From the NCBI GenBank assembly GCA_026989535.1, contig JALSJD010000089.1, forward strand, positions 1-33,803: 33,803 nucleotides of DNA. Reading direction: 5' to 3'. The position numbers and the translations under genes were made by a program. This DNA comes from Cyclobacteriaceae bacterium (GTDB lineage: Bacteria; Bacteroidota; Bacteroidia; Cytophagales; Cyclobacteriaceae). Below are positions 8,550 through 17,359 of the stretch, piece after piece (the stretch's first letter is position 1; every line of letters begins with the position of its first letter). The notes under the pieces are model-generated. The model searched no databases. It worked only from the letters and a program-made list of their open reading frames with translations, and was not told where the DNA came from.

Positions 8550-9560
8550 ATGGCATCAAAGCATAAACCAATTATTGGTATTACCCTTGGGGATGTAAAC
8601 GGAATTGGGCCAGAGGTTGTAATAAAGGCCTTATCCGATTCTAGAATTCTTAATTTTTTTACTCCGGTTATTTATGGGTCTTCAAGGGTGTTGTCCTATT
8701 ATAAAAAAATGATGGACATTGAGTTTAATTATTCTCAAGTAAAAGAGGAGCATAATTTTATACCCAAAAAAAACAATGTAGTTAATTGTTGGTCTGAAAT
8801 ATTGGAATTAACACCAGGGGCAGAAAATAGTGTAGGAGGGATGGCTTCTTGGAAAGCCTTGAAGCAGGCTTCTAAAGATTTAAAAGATGGCTTTATTGAT
8901 GCCATTGTAACGGCACCTATTAATAAGGCTAATATACAGTCCGATGAATTTAATTTTCCTGGCCATACGGAGTTCTTTGCCAATCTATTTAACACCGACA
9001 AGCAACTCATGTTTATGGTAAGCGATAAATTAAGAATAGGTGTGGTAAGTGGGCATGTGCCTTTGGAAAACGTTGCCAGCAAAATTACGCGAACCTCGCT
9101 AGAAGAGGCCTTGGTGGCAATGGAAAAATCGTTGAAGAATGATTTTGGAATTACAAAACCAAAAATTGCTGTGCTTGGATTAAACCCACATGCTGGTGAA
9201 GAGGGGTTGCTTGGTGAGCAAGAAGAAAAGATTATTAAGCCAACTATTTTGGAATTTCGTAAAAGTGGGAATTTATTTTTTGGCCCGTTTCCGTCTGATG
9301 GTTTTTTTGGCAGCAAAGAATACAAAAAATACGATGCCATTTTGGCTATGTACCACGATCAAGGGTTAATACCGTTTAAAAGTATAAGTTTTGGTAGTGG
9401 GGTTAATTTTACCGCAGGTTTGCCAGTAGTAAGAACATCTCCAGATCACGGAACAGCGTATTCAATTGCAGGTAAAAACGAAGCCTCTTCAGAATCGATG
9501 TATGCAGCTATAATGACCGCTATTGATATAATTAAGATGAGGCGAGAGCGCATTGCTTAA
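8550..9560 (+). CDS. pdxA: 4-hydroxythreonine-4-phosphate dehydrogenase PdxA
   Basis: PdxA oxidises 4-phosphohydroxy-L-threonine in the DXP-dependent route to pyridoxal phosphate. From the ATG at 8550 the protein is 336 residues, the usual PdxA length, and opens with KPIIGITLGDVNGIGPEVV. Metal and substrate motifs are visible: FPGHTEFFANLF, SGHVPL, MYHDQGLIPFK and RTSPDHGTAYSIAG. In-frame ATGs at 8436 and 8481 would add 38 or 23 residues with no family similarity; the one at 8436 would even overlap ksgA. I therefore prefer 8550. The gene is divergent from ksgA with an 87-bp gap; no consensus promoter is obvious there. Confidence 0.93.
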   Translation: MASKHKPIIGITLGDVNGIGPEVVIKALSDSRILNFFTPVIYGSSRVLSYYKKMMDIEFNYSQVKEEHNFIPKKNNVVNCWSEILELTPGAENSVGGMASWKALKQASKDLKDGFIDAIVTAPINKANIQSDEFNFPGHTEFFANLFNTDKQLMFMVSDKLRIGVVSGHVPLENVASKITRTSLEEALVAMEKSLKNDFGITKPKIAVLGLNPHAGEEGLLGEQEEKIIKPTILEFRKSGNLFFGPFPSDGFFGSKEYKKYDAILAMYHDQGLIPFKSISFGSGVNFTAGLPVVRTSPDHGTAYSIAGKNEASSESMYAAIMTAIDIIKMRRERIA

Positions 9561-9666
9561 AGGACTCTCTGTTTTTTGGATTTTTAAGCTTTCAGATAGT
9601 CGTAAAAAAAATAGGGTTTTATTTGTGGTGTAAACTCGATATTATTGTTAGTTGATTTTAAGGCCT

Positions 9667-12297
9667 ATGATTAAACGACTACTACTGCTCCTATTACTTA
9701 TTAGTACACCTGCTTGGGCTTCGCATATTGTGGGTGGAGAGTTTGAACTGCTGCATATTGAGGGTAGTACGTACCGCTTAAACCTAAATTTATATTTTGA
9801 TGTTTTTAATGGCCTTCCTCGTGCGCAGGATACTCAGGTGAATGTAAGAATTTATCAAAAATCAGATAATACGGCTATGATGGATGTAACATTGCCGTTG
9901 GTGAGCAATACACCTGTTGAATATACGCAACAGGAATGTGCCGTTGGTGAGCTAGACACTAAAAAATTAATATACTCTACAACCATAACATTAGATTCAA
10001 GTATTTTTAACCACCCTCAAGGATATTATGTAGCTTGGGAAAGGTGCTGTAGAAATTATACAATTACCAATGTTATAAGTAATGACCCTCAAACAGGAGG
10101 GTTGCATGCAGGGCAAACGTTTTACTTAGAGTTTCCTCCAGTTGTTAAAAATGGAGAACCATTCATTAATTCGTCTCCTCAACTATTTCCGCCTTTAAGC
10201 AATTATGGTTGCCCCAATAGAGCTTATTGGGTTGATTTTTCAGGGTCTGATGCTGATGGAGATTCGTTAGTCTATTCTCTGGTAACTCCATTAAGTACGC
10301 ATAGCGCAGAGGCTATTCCAGAAAGTGAGGTGCCAGGGCCTGCTCCTTTTCCACTAGTTACCTGGCAAAACCCGTTTGGTATTGATAATATAATGAATGG
10401 ATCACCCGATTTATTTGTATCGAACGAAGGTTTTTTAACAGTTACTCCTACCCAACAAGGGTTATACGTTTTTTCGGTTAAATGCGAAGAATTTAGAGAT
10501 GGGGAAAAGTTGGGGGAAGTGATTCGTGATTTTCAAATGCTTGTACTGGCTATTTGCCCTGTAGCAGACCCACCTGAAATTGCTGGCAGAAAACTAGGCG
10601 AACCAACCTTTGCATACCTTGATAATATGGTAGTTAATTTTGCAAACACAGTGAATGATGAAGACCGTTGTATTGAAGTGCAGGTATCAGACCCAGATGC
10701 ATTAAAGGTAGAAGATGATTTTACTGAAAATATCTATTTAAAAGTTATCCCTTTAAATTTTAAAACCGATAAAAATCTAGGAGAAGTATTACCTACTATT
10801 TCAAGTGCTGTATTAACGAACGGCAGTGTTGAGTCTTTTAAAATTTGTTTTGATAAATGCCCTTATATAGAGACCGGGAATTTTAAAATTGGTGTAATTG
10901 CTTTTGATGATGCTTGTGCTTTACCATTGTCTGATACGCTAAGAATTGAGGTGGGCATAACACCTCCTGATAATTCCGATGCATGGTTTATTACTCCTGA
11001 TAAAACAATAGCCATCGTAGAAGGAAATAAATTTACGTATAACATAGAAGGCAAAGACGATGATAATGATTTAATGGTACTGGATGTGCTAACCGAGGGG
11101 TTTGAGTTAGCCGATGTTGGTATGTCGTTTATAAATGAGGATTTAACAAATGGGGCTGCCTTCGTTACGTTTGAATGGGAAACAGGGTGCGATATTTATG
11201 ATTTTACGGAGCAAACAGAATTTGAGGTTAAGCTTTTACTTGATGATTTAGACGCATGTGATTTTGGAGTGCCCGATACGCTTACATTAAATTTACAGGT
11301 AATTCTTCCGCCCAATACTGACCCAATTATTAGTACAGATTTACCACAAGTTAACTTAGCTCATACTGTTAATACGCCTTTAAGCTTTAATGTTTTTGGG
11401 TTTGATAGTGACGGGGATGATGTTGAATTAACAGTAGTTGGAGATGGATTTAGCTTGACTAGTTATACTATGAGTTTCCCAGAAGTAGCAAGGGGTAATT
11501 CTAATGTACAAGGGCAGTTTAGCTGGTTGCCACCTTGTGATTTAATTGGAGCAGTTGAAGACAACAAGTTTAAAATGTATTTCTTGCTCAATGATATTGA
11601 TAAATGCAAGTTTCCAAATATTGATAGTTTGGAAGTTACCATTCACCTAGTGCCCCCTTTTAATTCGGCACCAACGCTTCGTTTTAATAACCTTAATACC
11701 GATGTGGCTTTTGCCAGCAACTCAGCATCGTTAACCATTGGGCAGTTACTTAATTTAGATGTAATAGCCGAGGACGAAAAAGAAGACAGTGTATGGCTAA
11801 ATTTATTAACCGTAAATGGAGAAACTGATTTTGGTAACTTTTCGTTTGAAAATGCAGTAGGACTTGGGGGGGCTTCGTCTGAATTAGAATGGCTGCCTGA
11901 CTGTTCTAATTTAGAAAAGGAGTTTAAGCCCAAAGACTATACTCTAGCTTTTGGCATATACGATAATAAATGCGCCAATTCAAAAGCAGACACAGTTGAA
12001 ATTTTTATTTCAGCAAAAGATATAGAACAACTTACTACTAAATTTATACCATCTAATATTATTACACCTAATAATGATGATAAGAATGATTTTTACGCAT
12101 TGCCCAATTTGCCCTTAGACGATTGCTTAGGACAGTTTATTGGATTTAGAGTGCATAATCGGTGGGGTACGCAGGTGTATGAAACTATTGATAGAAATTT
12201 TAAATGGAGGCCTGTAAAGCTACCTTCAGGCGTATATTATTATGGAATAAAATTTACTAATAGAAATTATAACGGAACAATTACTATTCTTTATTAG
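9667..12297 (+). CDS. Large secreted T9SS substrate with gliding-associated C-terminal domain
   Basis: An 876-residue exported protein. I take the ATG at 9667 rather than the TTG at 9652 because it puts the signal peptide (MIKRLLLLLLLISTPAWAS) directly at the N-terminus. The mature part starts SHIVGGEFELL, a common opening of Bacteroidota surface proteins. Repeated Ig/cadherin-like modules of about 120 residues follow, with Asp-rich loops such as GKDDDND and GFDSDGDD and paired Cys in each module. The last 85 residues (from about SNIITPNNDDKNDFY to the end) are the CHU_C / type B T9SS sorting domain, with HNRWGTQVY and SGVYYYGIKF. It should be exported by the type IX system and be cell-surface or extracellular. 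Calcium binding by the Asp-rich loops is an inference; the binding target is unknown. Confidence 0.85.
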   Translation: MIKRLLLLLLLISTPAWASHIVGGEFELLHIEGSTYRLNLNLYFDVFNGLPRAQDTQVNVRIYQKSDNTAMMDVTLPLVSNTPVEYTQQECAVGELDTKKLIYSTTITLDSSIFNHPQGYYVAWERCCRNYTITNVISNDPQTGGLHAGQTFYLEFPPVVKNGEPFINSSPQLFPPLSNYGCPNRAYWVDFSGSDADGDSLVYSLVTPLSTHSAEAIPESEVPGPAPFPLVTWQNPFGIDNIMNGSPDLFVSNEGFLTVTPTQQGLYVFSVKCEEFRDGEKLGEVIRDFQMLVLAICPVADPPEIAGRKLGEPTFAYLDNMVVNFANTVNDEDRCIEVQVSDPDALKVEDDFTENIYLKVIPLNFKTDKNLGEVLPTISSAVLTNGSVESFKICFDKCPYIETGNFKIGVIAFDDACALPLSDTLRIEVGITPPDNSDAWFITPDKTIAIVEGNKFTYNIEGKDDDNDLMVLDVLTEGFELADVGMSFINEDLTNGAAFVTFEWETGCDIYDFTEQTEFEVKLLLDDLDACDFGVPDTLTLNLQVILPPNTDPIISTDLPQVNLAHTVNTPLSFNVFGFDSDGDDVELTVVGDGFSLTSYTMSFPEVARGNSNVQGQFSWLPPCDLIGAVEDNKFKMYFLLNDIDKCKFPNIDSLEVTIHLVPPFNSAPTLRFNNLNTDVAFASNSASLTIGQLLNLDVIAEDEKEDSVWLNLLTVNGETDFGNFSFENAVGLGGASSELEWLPDCSNLEKEFKPKDYTLAFGIYDNKCANSKADTVEIFISAKDIEQLTTKFIPSNIITPNNDDKNDFYALPNLPLDDCLGQFIGFRVHNRWGTQVYETIDRNFKWRPVKLPSGVYYYGIKFTNRNYNGTITILY

Positions 12298-12309
12298 TCT
12301 TACACAGGT

Positions 12310-13038
12310 TTACCAAACCGTTAGCCTTTTTACATTATTGTTTTTTACATAGCCTGTTTCGCCTTGCCACTCAATTTGTAACCACACATCCTGCTCACGA
12401 TTAATTTCCACCTTATTGCCTTTTAAAATTACGTCTAGCACATCGGCTCCGGCAGATGGGCCTGCCATAACAAACGTATTATTTTTTATGATGAGGGCTT
12501 CGTTATAGTCTTTGCCAAAATTGATAAGCAAAAACAATCCGATTAATATTGCTAGCATAAAAAAACTTGTGACCGGAGGTATTTTATTAAATTTTTTAAG
12601 TTGAATAATAAAAAAAACAAACAGCGTGAGTGCGATGGAAAAAACCCCAATGACCAACCATTGAAAATGTTTATAATACAAGCTACGAATAAAATTCAGG
12701 TCGTTTGTTTCATAGCCAGTTAGTTTTTTTTCTTTGGCCAGTTTCTCCATCTTGGTAAGTGCCAACTCATTATTGGTAGCCAAATAATATTCGTTTAAAT
12801 AGTACTGTGCCAGCGTGTAATCGCTTAAGCCTTCTTTTATATACGCCATTTTAAGTAGCATAGCTGGTGATGCTTTTTTGTAGCGATAAATGGAGTCGAA
12901 TAACTCGAAAGATTGGGTAAACTTTTGCGCTGTAAAAAGCGAATCTGCTTTGTTTAATAAATCATTTTCAGGTTGCGAAAAAGTTTGAAAACTAGTGCTG
13001 AGAAGCACTAAAAAAAATAGTTTACTTTTTTTATTCAT
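12310..13038 (-). CDS. BatE-like TPR / SH3-domain membrane protein
   Basis: The 242-residue protein has a signal peptide (to about residue 21), then a TPR-like region (residues 24-95, LLNKADSLFTAQKFTQSFELFDSIY). Two close membrane segments follow (about 128-147 and 158-173), and a C-terminal bacterial SH3 domain ends in VWLQIEWQGETGYVKNNNVKRL. This order matches Bacteroidota BatE-type proteins, in which the SH3 part is thought to lie in the periplasm. Here it stands alone, without batA-D or a MoxR ATPase, so involvement in aerotolerance is not supported by context. Convergent with the T9SS protein gene, 12 bp apart. Confidence 0.75.
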   Translation of the reverse strand: MNKKSKLFFLVLLSTSFQTFSQPENDLLNKADSLFTAQKFTQSFELFDSIYRYKKASPAMLLKMAYIKEGLSDYTLAQYYLNEYYLATNNELALTKMEKLAKEKKLTGYETNDLNFIRSLYYKHFQWLVIGVFSIALTLFVFFIIQLKKFNKIPPVTSFFMLAILIGLFLLINFGKDYNEALIIKNNTFVMAGPSAGADVLDVILKGNKVEINREQDVWLQIEWQGETGYVKNNNVKRLTVW

Positions 13039-13042
13039 TGCG

Positions 13043-13073
13043 TTTGTAATTCAATTTTAATCTACTAATTTTG
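13043..13073 (+). promoter_or_regulatory. Consensus Bacteroidota promoter for tRNA-Lys
   Basis: TTTG (13043-13046), a 19-nt spacer and TAATTTTG (13066-13073) are a perfect match to TTTG-N19-TAnnTTTG. The tRNA starts 58 nt beyond the -7 box. Confidence 0.8.
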
Positions 13074-13130
13074 CAACCGCAAATAAGGAAAATGTGTGGT
13101 TAAAAAGCAAGTTTTCTGTTGCAAACGGCC

Positions 13131-13203
13131 GATTCGGTAGCTCAGCTGGTAGAGCATCTCCCTTTTAAGGAGAGGGTCCTGGGTTCGAGCCCCAGCCGAA
13201 TCA
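13131..13203 (+). tRNA. tRNA-Lys (anticodon TTT)
   Basis: A full cloverleaf: acceptor GATTCGG/CCGAATC, D arm AGCTCAGCTGGTAGAGC, anticodon stem TCTCC/GGAGA with loop CTTTTAA (anticodon TTT at 13164-13166), T arm CTGGG-TTCGAGC-CCCAG, discriminator A. CCA is not encoded. A consensus promoter precedes it and a terminator follows at 13208. Confidence 0.95.
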
Positions 13204-13207
13204 CTTT

Positions 13208-13240
13208 AAAAAAAGGCTTCCTTTTTCAGGAAGCTTTTTT
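13208..13240 (+). terminator. Intrinsic terminator of tRNA-Lys
   Basis: Arms around GGCTTCCT and AGGAAGC with a short T-rich loop, followed by a run of six T, begin 5 nt after the tRNA. Confidence 0.8.
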
Positions 13241-13251
13241 ATGCACTAAAG

Positions 13252-13324
13252 TTACTGGGCGAGAAGTTTATCCCGATAAGAAATGCTTTTATTTCTGTAT
13301 CGGGAAGCCCCAGCCGAATCACTT
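13252..13324 (+). pseudogene. Partial tRNA-Lys 3' copy split by a hairpin
   Basis: Bases 13306-13324 are identical over 19 nt to the tRNA-Lys 3' end and its trailer (13188-13206). Just before them is a hairpin (13271-13305, TCCCGATA and TATCGGGA plus an inner AGAAAT/ATTTCT pairing). On its other side GTTACTGGGCGAG resembles the tRNA T-arm sequence GGTCCTGGGTTCGAG. The simplest reading is a second 3' half of tRNA-Lys with a palindromic element inserted in its T loop. It has no 5' half and cannot give a tRNA. A second terminator follows. Confidence 0.65.
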
Positions 13325-13353
13325 AAAAGACTTCCCATAAGGGAGTCTTTTTT
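13325..13353 (+). terminator. Second intrinsic terminator after the tRNA-Lys copy
   Basis: Arms AAAAGACTTCCC and GGGAGTCTTTT with an ATAA loop and one bulged T end in six T. It differs in sequence from the first terminator, so it may be the original trailer of the duplicated tRNA copy. Confidence 0.75.
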
Positions 13354-13399
13354 ATACCTTAAGTTTTATAGTATTGGTTAAATAGTGTTCGTCTATAAA

Positions 13400-13540
13400 C
13401 TCCAATAAACAAAAATAAAATAACAAATAAATCTCAATAACAAAAATTTCAAACTATGAAAGTGTTTGGTGTTTAGGGGATTGTATTTTGGGATTTATTT
13501 GAATATTGACACTTGTTATTTTTGAAAATAGTTACTTTAT
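13400..13540. repeat. Imperfect AT-rich inverted repeat
   Basis: The left arm contains CAAAAATAA and CAAATAAATCTCAATAACA. The reverse complement of the right arm contains CAAAAATAA and CAAATAAATCCCAAAATACA. The two arms face each other across a region with TTTGGTGTTTAGG. No gene is visible in 13354-13549. The low-complexity style resembles intergenic sequences I associate with Bacteroidota genomes; its role is unknown. Confidence 0.45.
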
Positions 13541-13549
13541 GGACAGGCA

Positions 13550-16500
13550 CTAACTAAACAAATCCTCAATATCTGTTTTAGTAAGCGATTTAAGGACGCT
13601 GTCATCGGTACTTATAATGTCTTTTACCATTTTCATTTTACGGTTTTGTAATTCAACTATTTTTTCCTCTACCGTATTTTTGCATATCATTTTATAAGCC
13701 ATTACGTGCTTATTTTGGCCTATTCTGTAACACCTATCTATGGCTTGTGCCTCTACGGCCGGGTTCCACCAGGGGTCAACTATATACACATAATCGGCCG
13801 AGGTTAGGTTTAGCCCTGTGCCACCAGCTTTTAAGCTAATTAAAAACACCCTTACTTTATCGTTATGCTGAAAATTATTTACTTTTTCCTGCCTGTTTTT
13901 GGTTTTCCCATCTAGGTATTCGTATTCAATATTTTCTGTAACTAATGCTTTTTTAATTAAATCGAGCATTTTAACAAACTGCGAAAAAACAAGTATTTTA
14001 TGTTGTCCTGTATTTTCATTAATATGCCTAAGTAGCTCTTTAATTTTTATAGATTCGTTGCCATAGTCTTCTTTATCGGCTAGTAAAGCAGGAGAGTTGC
14101 ATATTTGCCGTAGTTTTAGCAATCCCTCCAGCACATACATTTTAGATTTACCCAGCCCGTCTTCTTCTATTTTACCTAGCAAATAATTTTTGTATTTATC
14201 TCTAAAAGTATCGTAAACTTTTTTCTGAGCTGGTTCTAACTCGCAATACAGTACCATTTCAGTTTTATCGGGCAGTTCGGTGGCAACCTGCTCCTTTGTT
14301 CTTCTTATTAAAAACGGCTTAATAAGTTTTTTAAGTTCCTCTGTTCGGTTTTCGTCTTTGTCTTTTTCTATTGCTTTGGCAAAGTAATCTTTAAAAAATG
14401 TGGCGGTTCCTAAAAGTCCTGGATTAACAAACGACATTTGGCTGTATAAATCCATGGTGCTGTTTTCTACGGGTGTACCAGTCATTACCAGCCGGTGGTG
14501 TCCTTTAATCAGCCTTACTGCTTTGTAGCGCTTAGAGTTCGGGTTTTTAATTGCTTGCGATTCGTCAAGGATGGCATAATTAAATTGATAGTCTTTTAAA
14601 TAATCAATGTCTCTAAGAATTAGCCCGTATGTAATTAGTATAATATCGTATTTTTTAAAGTCTTTGGTGTTCTTATTTCTTTTTATCCCCGAAATTACCT
14701 TTACTTTTAATTTTGGTGCAAATTTTTCTATTTCATTTTGCCAGTTAAATATGAGTGAAGTAGGCATTACTACTAAATTGGGCTCTTTTATTTTATTATT
14801 TTTTTGATGTTGCAATAAGCATATTACTTGTAGGGTTTTGCCCAACCCCATATCATCGGCTAGGCAGCCACCCATTTTAAATTCGTTTAAAAAAACAAGC
14901 CAGTTAAAACCATGGGTTTGGTAATCCCTCATTTTTGCAGTAACTCCCCTTGGGGTTTTAATACTTTTTATACTGTCAAATTCAATCAGTTTAGTTTTCT
15001 TTTCTTCTATTTCTTTAATTAAATCTTCATCGTCAATTTCATCAAATAGTTCGTCAATTAACGAAAAATGATGTTTGGAAATACTAACCCCATCATTATT
15101 AATTTCGCCATACCTAAAGTAGCGCTCCATTTTCTTTAGCCACTCTTCGGGCAAATAGCCTACGCTGCCATCATCTAATTTTACGTATGATTCTTGTTTT
15201 AAAACCGCCTTTTTTATGTTGGTTAAAGAAACAGTTTCAGTTCCATAAGATACCGCTATGCTTACATCAAACCAGTCGATATCTGAACTTACACCTACAG
15301 AAATAGCAGGCTTATTTACATTATACTTTAGTTTTTTAAAGGTATTATAACCAAATACTTCAATTTTATTATTTTTAAAGTATTCGAAAGCATCTAAAAA
15401 CCAGCGTTTATCTCCAAACTGATCAAAAGAGAGGTAAAATTCATTATTTTGCCTTTGGCCTGCAAATTCAGGGTGTGCCTCACTAATTTCAGTTTCAAAT
15501 TGTTCGATGTATTTTTGGTTAACATTATAATAGGTAATTACATCTTCTTTTTTTAGGGTATAGCTGCTGTTGTCTCCCAGTTCTAACAGCTTGTTGTTGG
15601 CAGCAATCACAGGTTTAAATACAACAAAATCATTTACTTCTGACATATATACCCTTTTGGATAGCTCATCAGCACTTAACTCTTTTTCTATGGTAGTTAC
15701 GGAATTTATATCGATAATTACGTGGTATTTTTTTTGAAGCGGAATTAAAAAATTTGAAAGGTAGTTTTCAAGCTCCGATTTTTGAATTCGCTGCACAGGG
15801 TTATGTGTAAAATACGCTAAAGTTACCATATAGTCTGCTGACCTATGCAAGTAGTACGTGTTGTCTATTACAGTAAAAAAGCTAGTAGTACTTACCCGTT
15901 GGCTTGGCAGTTTTATTTTATGGTCATTAATTAGAACATAGCATTCAAGTTTATAAAAATCTTCTTCTTCGGTAAGTAAGAACTCAAGGTTTGCCGATTG
16001 GTTTTTAACAGATATAAGCTCAATATCTTGTTTGGTAATTTTATAGCTGTAGTAATTACCTTCTACAAGGTAAATTTTTATTTCTTTGTGTAGCTCTGTT
16101 AATAATTTTGACAGGTTATCCAAAATATAGCTCGCTATTCGATATTTAGAGGCGTTATCTGTAGCGTTCGGGTGAGCGGCATACTGACGGGATTGAGTCT
16201 GTAAATTTTCTAAAAAAAGTGGAGAAACCAACTGGTGGGTATGTGCTACTGTAGCAAAAGGAATGTTTATATTAGCAATATCATTCAAGTTATGTACTTC
16301 ACTAATTCGAGAGGAAAGCTCACCAGATTTGTTGGATTTTCCGATTAATAATTTTGCTTGAACAGGAATTTCATTACCTTGATTATAAAAACTAAAACCT
16401 ATGGCCATAACAAAATTTGCTGGTGCTTTAGTCTGGCTTTTAGCCTGAAGGTAGTCTTCGAGCGATGATTTTTTTGTAAGGCTATTAGAAAAAGTTTGCC

Positions 16501-17293
16501 ATTTGTTTTTCTCCAATATAGGCATTAAACCCTCTATTTTGGGGACTATAACAAATTCTCCTTCTTCGTAATAAGATTCAAAAAGGGTGCGATAATCGTC
16601 TTTTAATGAGTACCCATACTGTTTTAATTGTTTGGTCCACTGTTCTTCTATGTAGTTTTTATTAAAATAATGAGGCGAAACATCTGTACTGATAAGTTTT
16701 AACGCATAGTTTTGATGCATACATAATTGCTTATTGGTAGCATTGCAGTCGCAAGTAAGTAGCAGGCTTTCATCTTTATGTTCAACTTTTACTTTTACAA
16801 ATCGTTCTTGCCAGTAGTTATTGTTAACAGGTAAGTGCAAAATGATTTTATTTTTTAATAACTCTACCTCTATATTTTCTTTATTAGACAAATAGTAATT
16901 GTAATAGTTTTTTGAGTGTGCTGTTATAGTAGCAGCATCTATTACTGCAAATGGCTTAATAATATAAGGAGCTGTTTTACTATATTTTACAATAACCTCC
17001 TCTTCAATTTGCTTGTTTACCTGCTTATCAATTTGTATTAATACGGCTACTTCGTGCTTGCATATACTGTTCCAATCGTAAGGGCAATTACAGCTACTGC
17101 TAATATTTGGGGCGTTGTAGTTTTCTACTTCTACTTCATACAAATCGCTACCACTACCCAACACCTCTGCTTTAGCGTAGTTTTTGGCTTTGTTTATAAC
17201 CAGCTCATTTATTTCTATTTGCTTTACACGGCCTCTTACCGTACTGCTGCTTCGAGTAGCGATGTATTGCCTTATATATGATGTTTTTGACAT
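13550..17293 (-). CDS. SNF2-family DNA translocase with SWIM zinc finger
   Basis: A 1247-residue cytoplasmic protein. The N-terminal SWIM finger is at residues 68-80 (C-N-C...C-K-H), and a second C-D-C...C-M-H motif occurs about 100 residues later. A long middle region is followed by the SNF2 motor in the last 480 residues: motif I DDMGLGKTLQ near residue 815, DESQ motif II (ILDESQAIKNP), motif III RLVMTGTPVEN, and the C-terminal lobe with LRQICNSPALL, LISLKAGGTGLNLTSADYV and a DRCYRIGQ motif VI. It is an ATP-driven double-stranded DNA translocase; the biological role of stand-alone bacterial SNF2/SWIM proteins is unclear. It follows nosY by 66 bp on the same strand, but no functional link to nos is implied, and no restriction or defence partner is adjacent. 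Confidence 0.9.
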   Translation of the reverse strand: MSKTSYIRQYIATRSSSTVRGRVKQIEINELVINKAKNYAKAEVLGSGSDLYEVEVENYNAPNISSSCNCPYDWNSICKHEVAVLIQIDKQVNKQIEEEVIVKYSKTAPYIIKPFAVIDAATITAHSKNYYNYYLSNKENIEVELLKNKIILHLPVNNNYWQERFVKVKVEHKDESLLLTCDCNATNKQLCMHQNYALKLISTDVSPHYFNKNYIEEQWTKQLKQYGYSLKDDYRTLFESYYEEGEFVIVPKIEGLMPILEKNKWQTFSNSLTKKSSLEDYLQAKSQTKAPANFVMAIGFSFYNQGNEIPVQAKLLIGKSNKSGELSSRISEVHNLNDIANINIPFATVAHTHQLVSPLFLENLQTQSRQYAAHPNATDNASKYRIASYILDNLSKLLTELHKEIKIYLVEGNYYSYKITKQDIELISVKNQSANLEFLLTEEEDFYKLECYVLINDHKIKLPSQRVSTTSFFTVIDNTYYLHRSADYMVTLAYFTHNPVQRIQKSELENYLSNFLIPLQKKYHVIIDINSVTTIEKELSADELSKRVYMSEVNDFVVFKPVIAANNKLLELGDNSSYTLKKEDVITYYNVNQKYIEQFETEISEAHPEFAGQRQNNEFYLSFDQFGDKRWFLDAFEYFKNNKIEVFGYNTFKKLKYNVNKPAISVGVSSDIDWFDVSIAVSYGTETVSLTNIKKAVLKQESYVKLDDGSVGYLPEEWLKKMERYFRYGEINNDGVSISKHHFSLIDELFDEIDDEDLIKEIEEKKTKLIEFDSIKSIKTPRGVTAKMRDYQTHGFNWLVFLNEFKMGGCLADDMGLGKTLQVICLLQHQKNNKIKEPNLVVMPTSLIFNWQNEIEKFAPKLKVKVISGIKRNKNTKDFKKYDIILITYGLILRDIDYLKDYQFNYAILDESQAIKNPNSKRYKAVRLIKGHHRLVMTGTPVENSTMDLYSQMSFVNPGLLGTATFFKDYFAKAIEKDKDENRTEELKKLIKPFLIRRTKEQVATELPDKTEMVLYCELEPAQKKVYDTFRDKYKNYLLGKIEEDGLGKSKMYVLEGLLKLRQICNSPALLADKEDYGNESIKIKELLRHINENTGQHKILVFSQFVKMLDLIKKALVTENIEYEYLDGKTKNRQEKVNNFQHNDKVRVFLISLKAGGTGLNLTSADYVYIVDPWWNPAVEAQAIDRCYRIGQNKHVMAYKMICKNTVEEKIVELQNRKMKMVKDIISTDDSVLKSLTKTDIEDLFS

Positions 17294-17359
17294 TTATTTA
17301 ACCTGCATTATTTTATTTGCAAATCTCTGCAAACAATAACGATTAATTAAATGATTTAT

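Noticed and set aside
9555-9592. GCTTAAA / TTTAAGC pair after pdxA as a terminator
   Set aside because: The stem is only 7 bp and AT-rich with a long loop and no T run after it.
13119-13340. 73-residue open frame across tRNA-Lys
   Set aside because: It is the tRNA, terminator and hairpin read as codons (S-V-A-Q-L-V-E-H style), not a gene.
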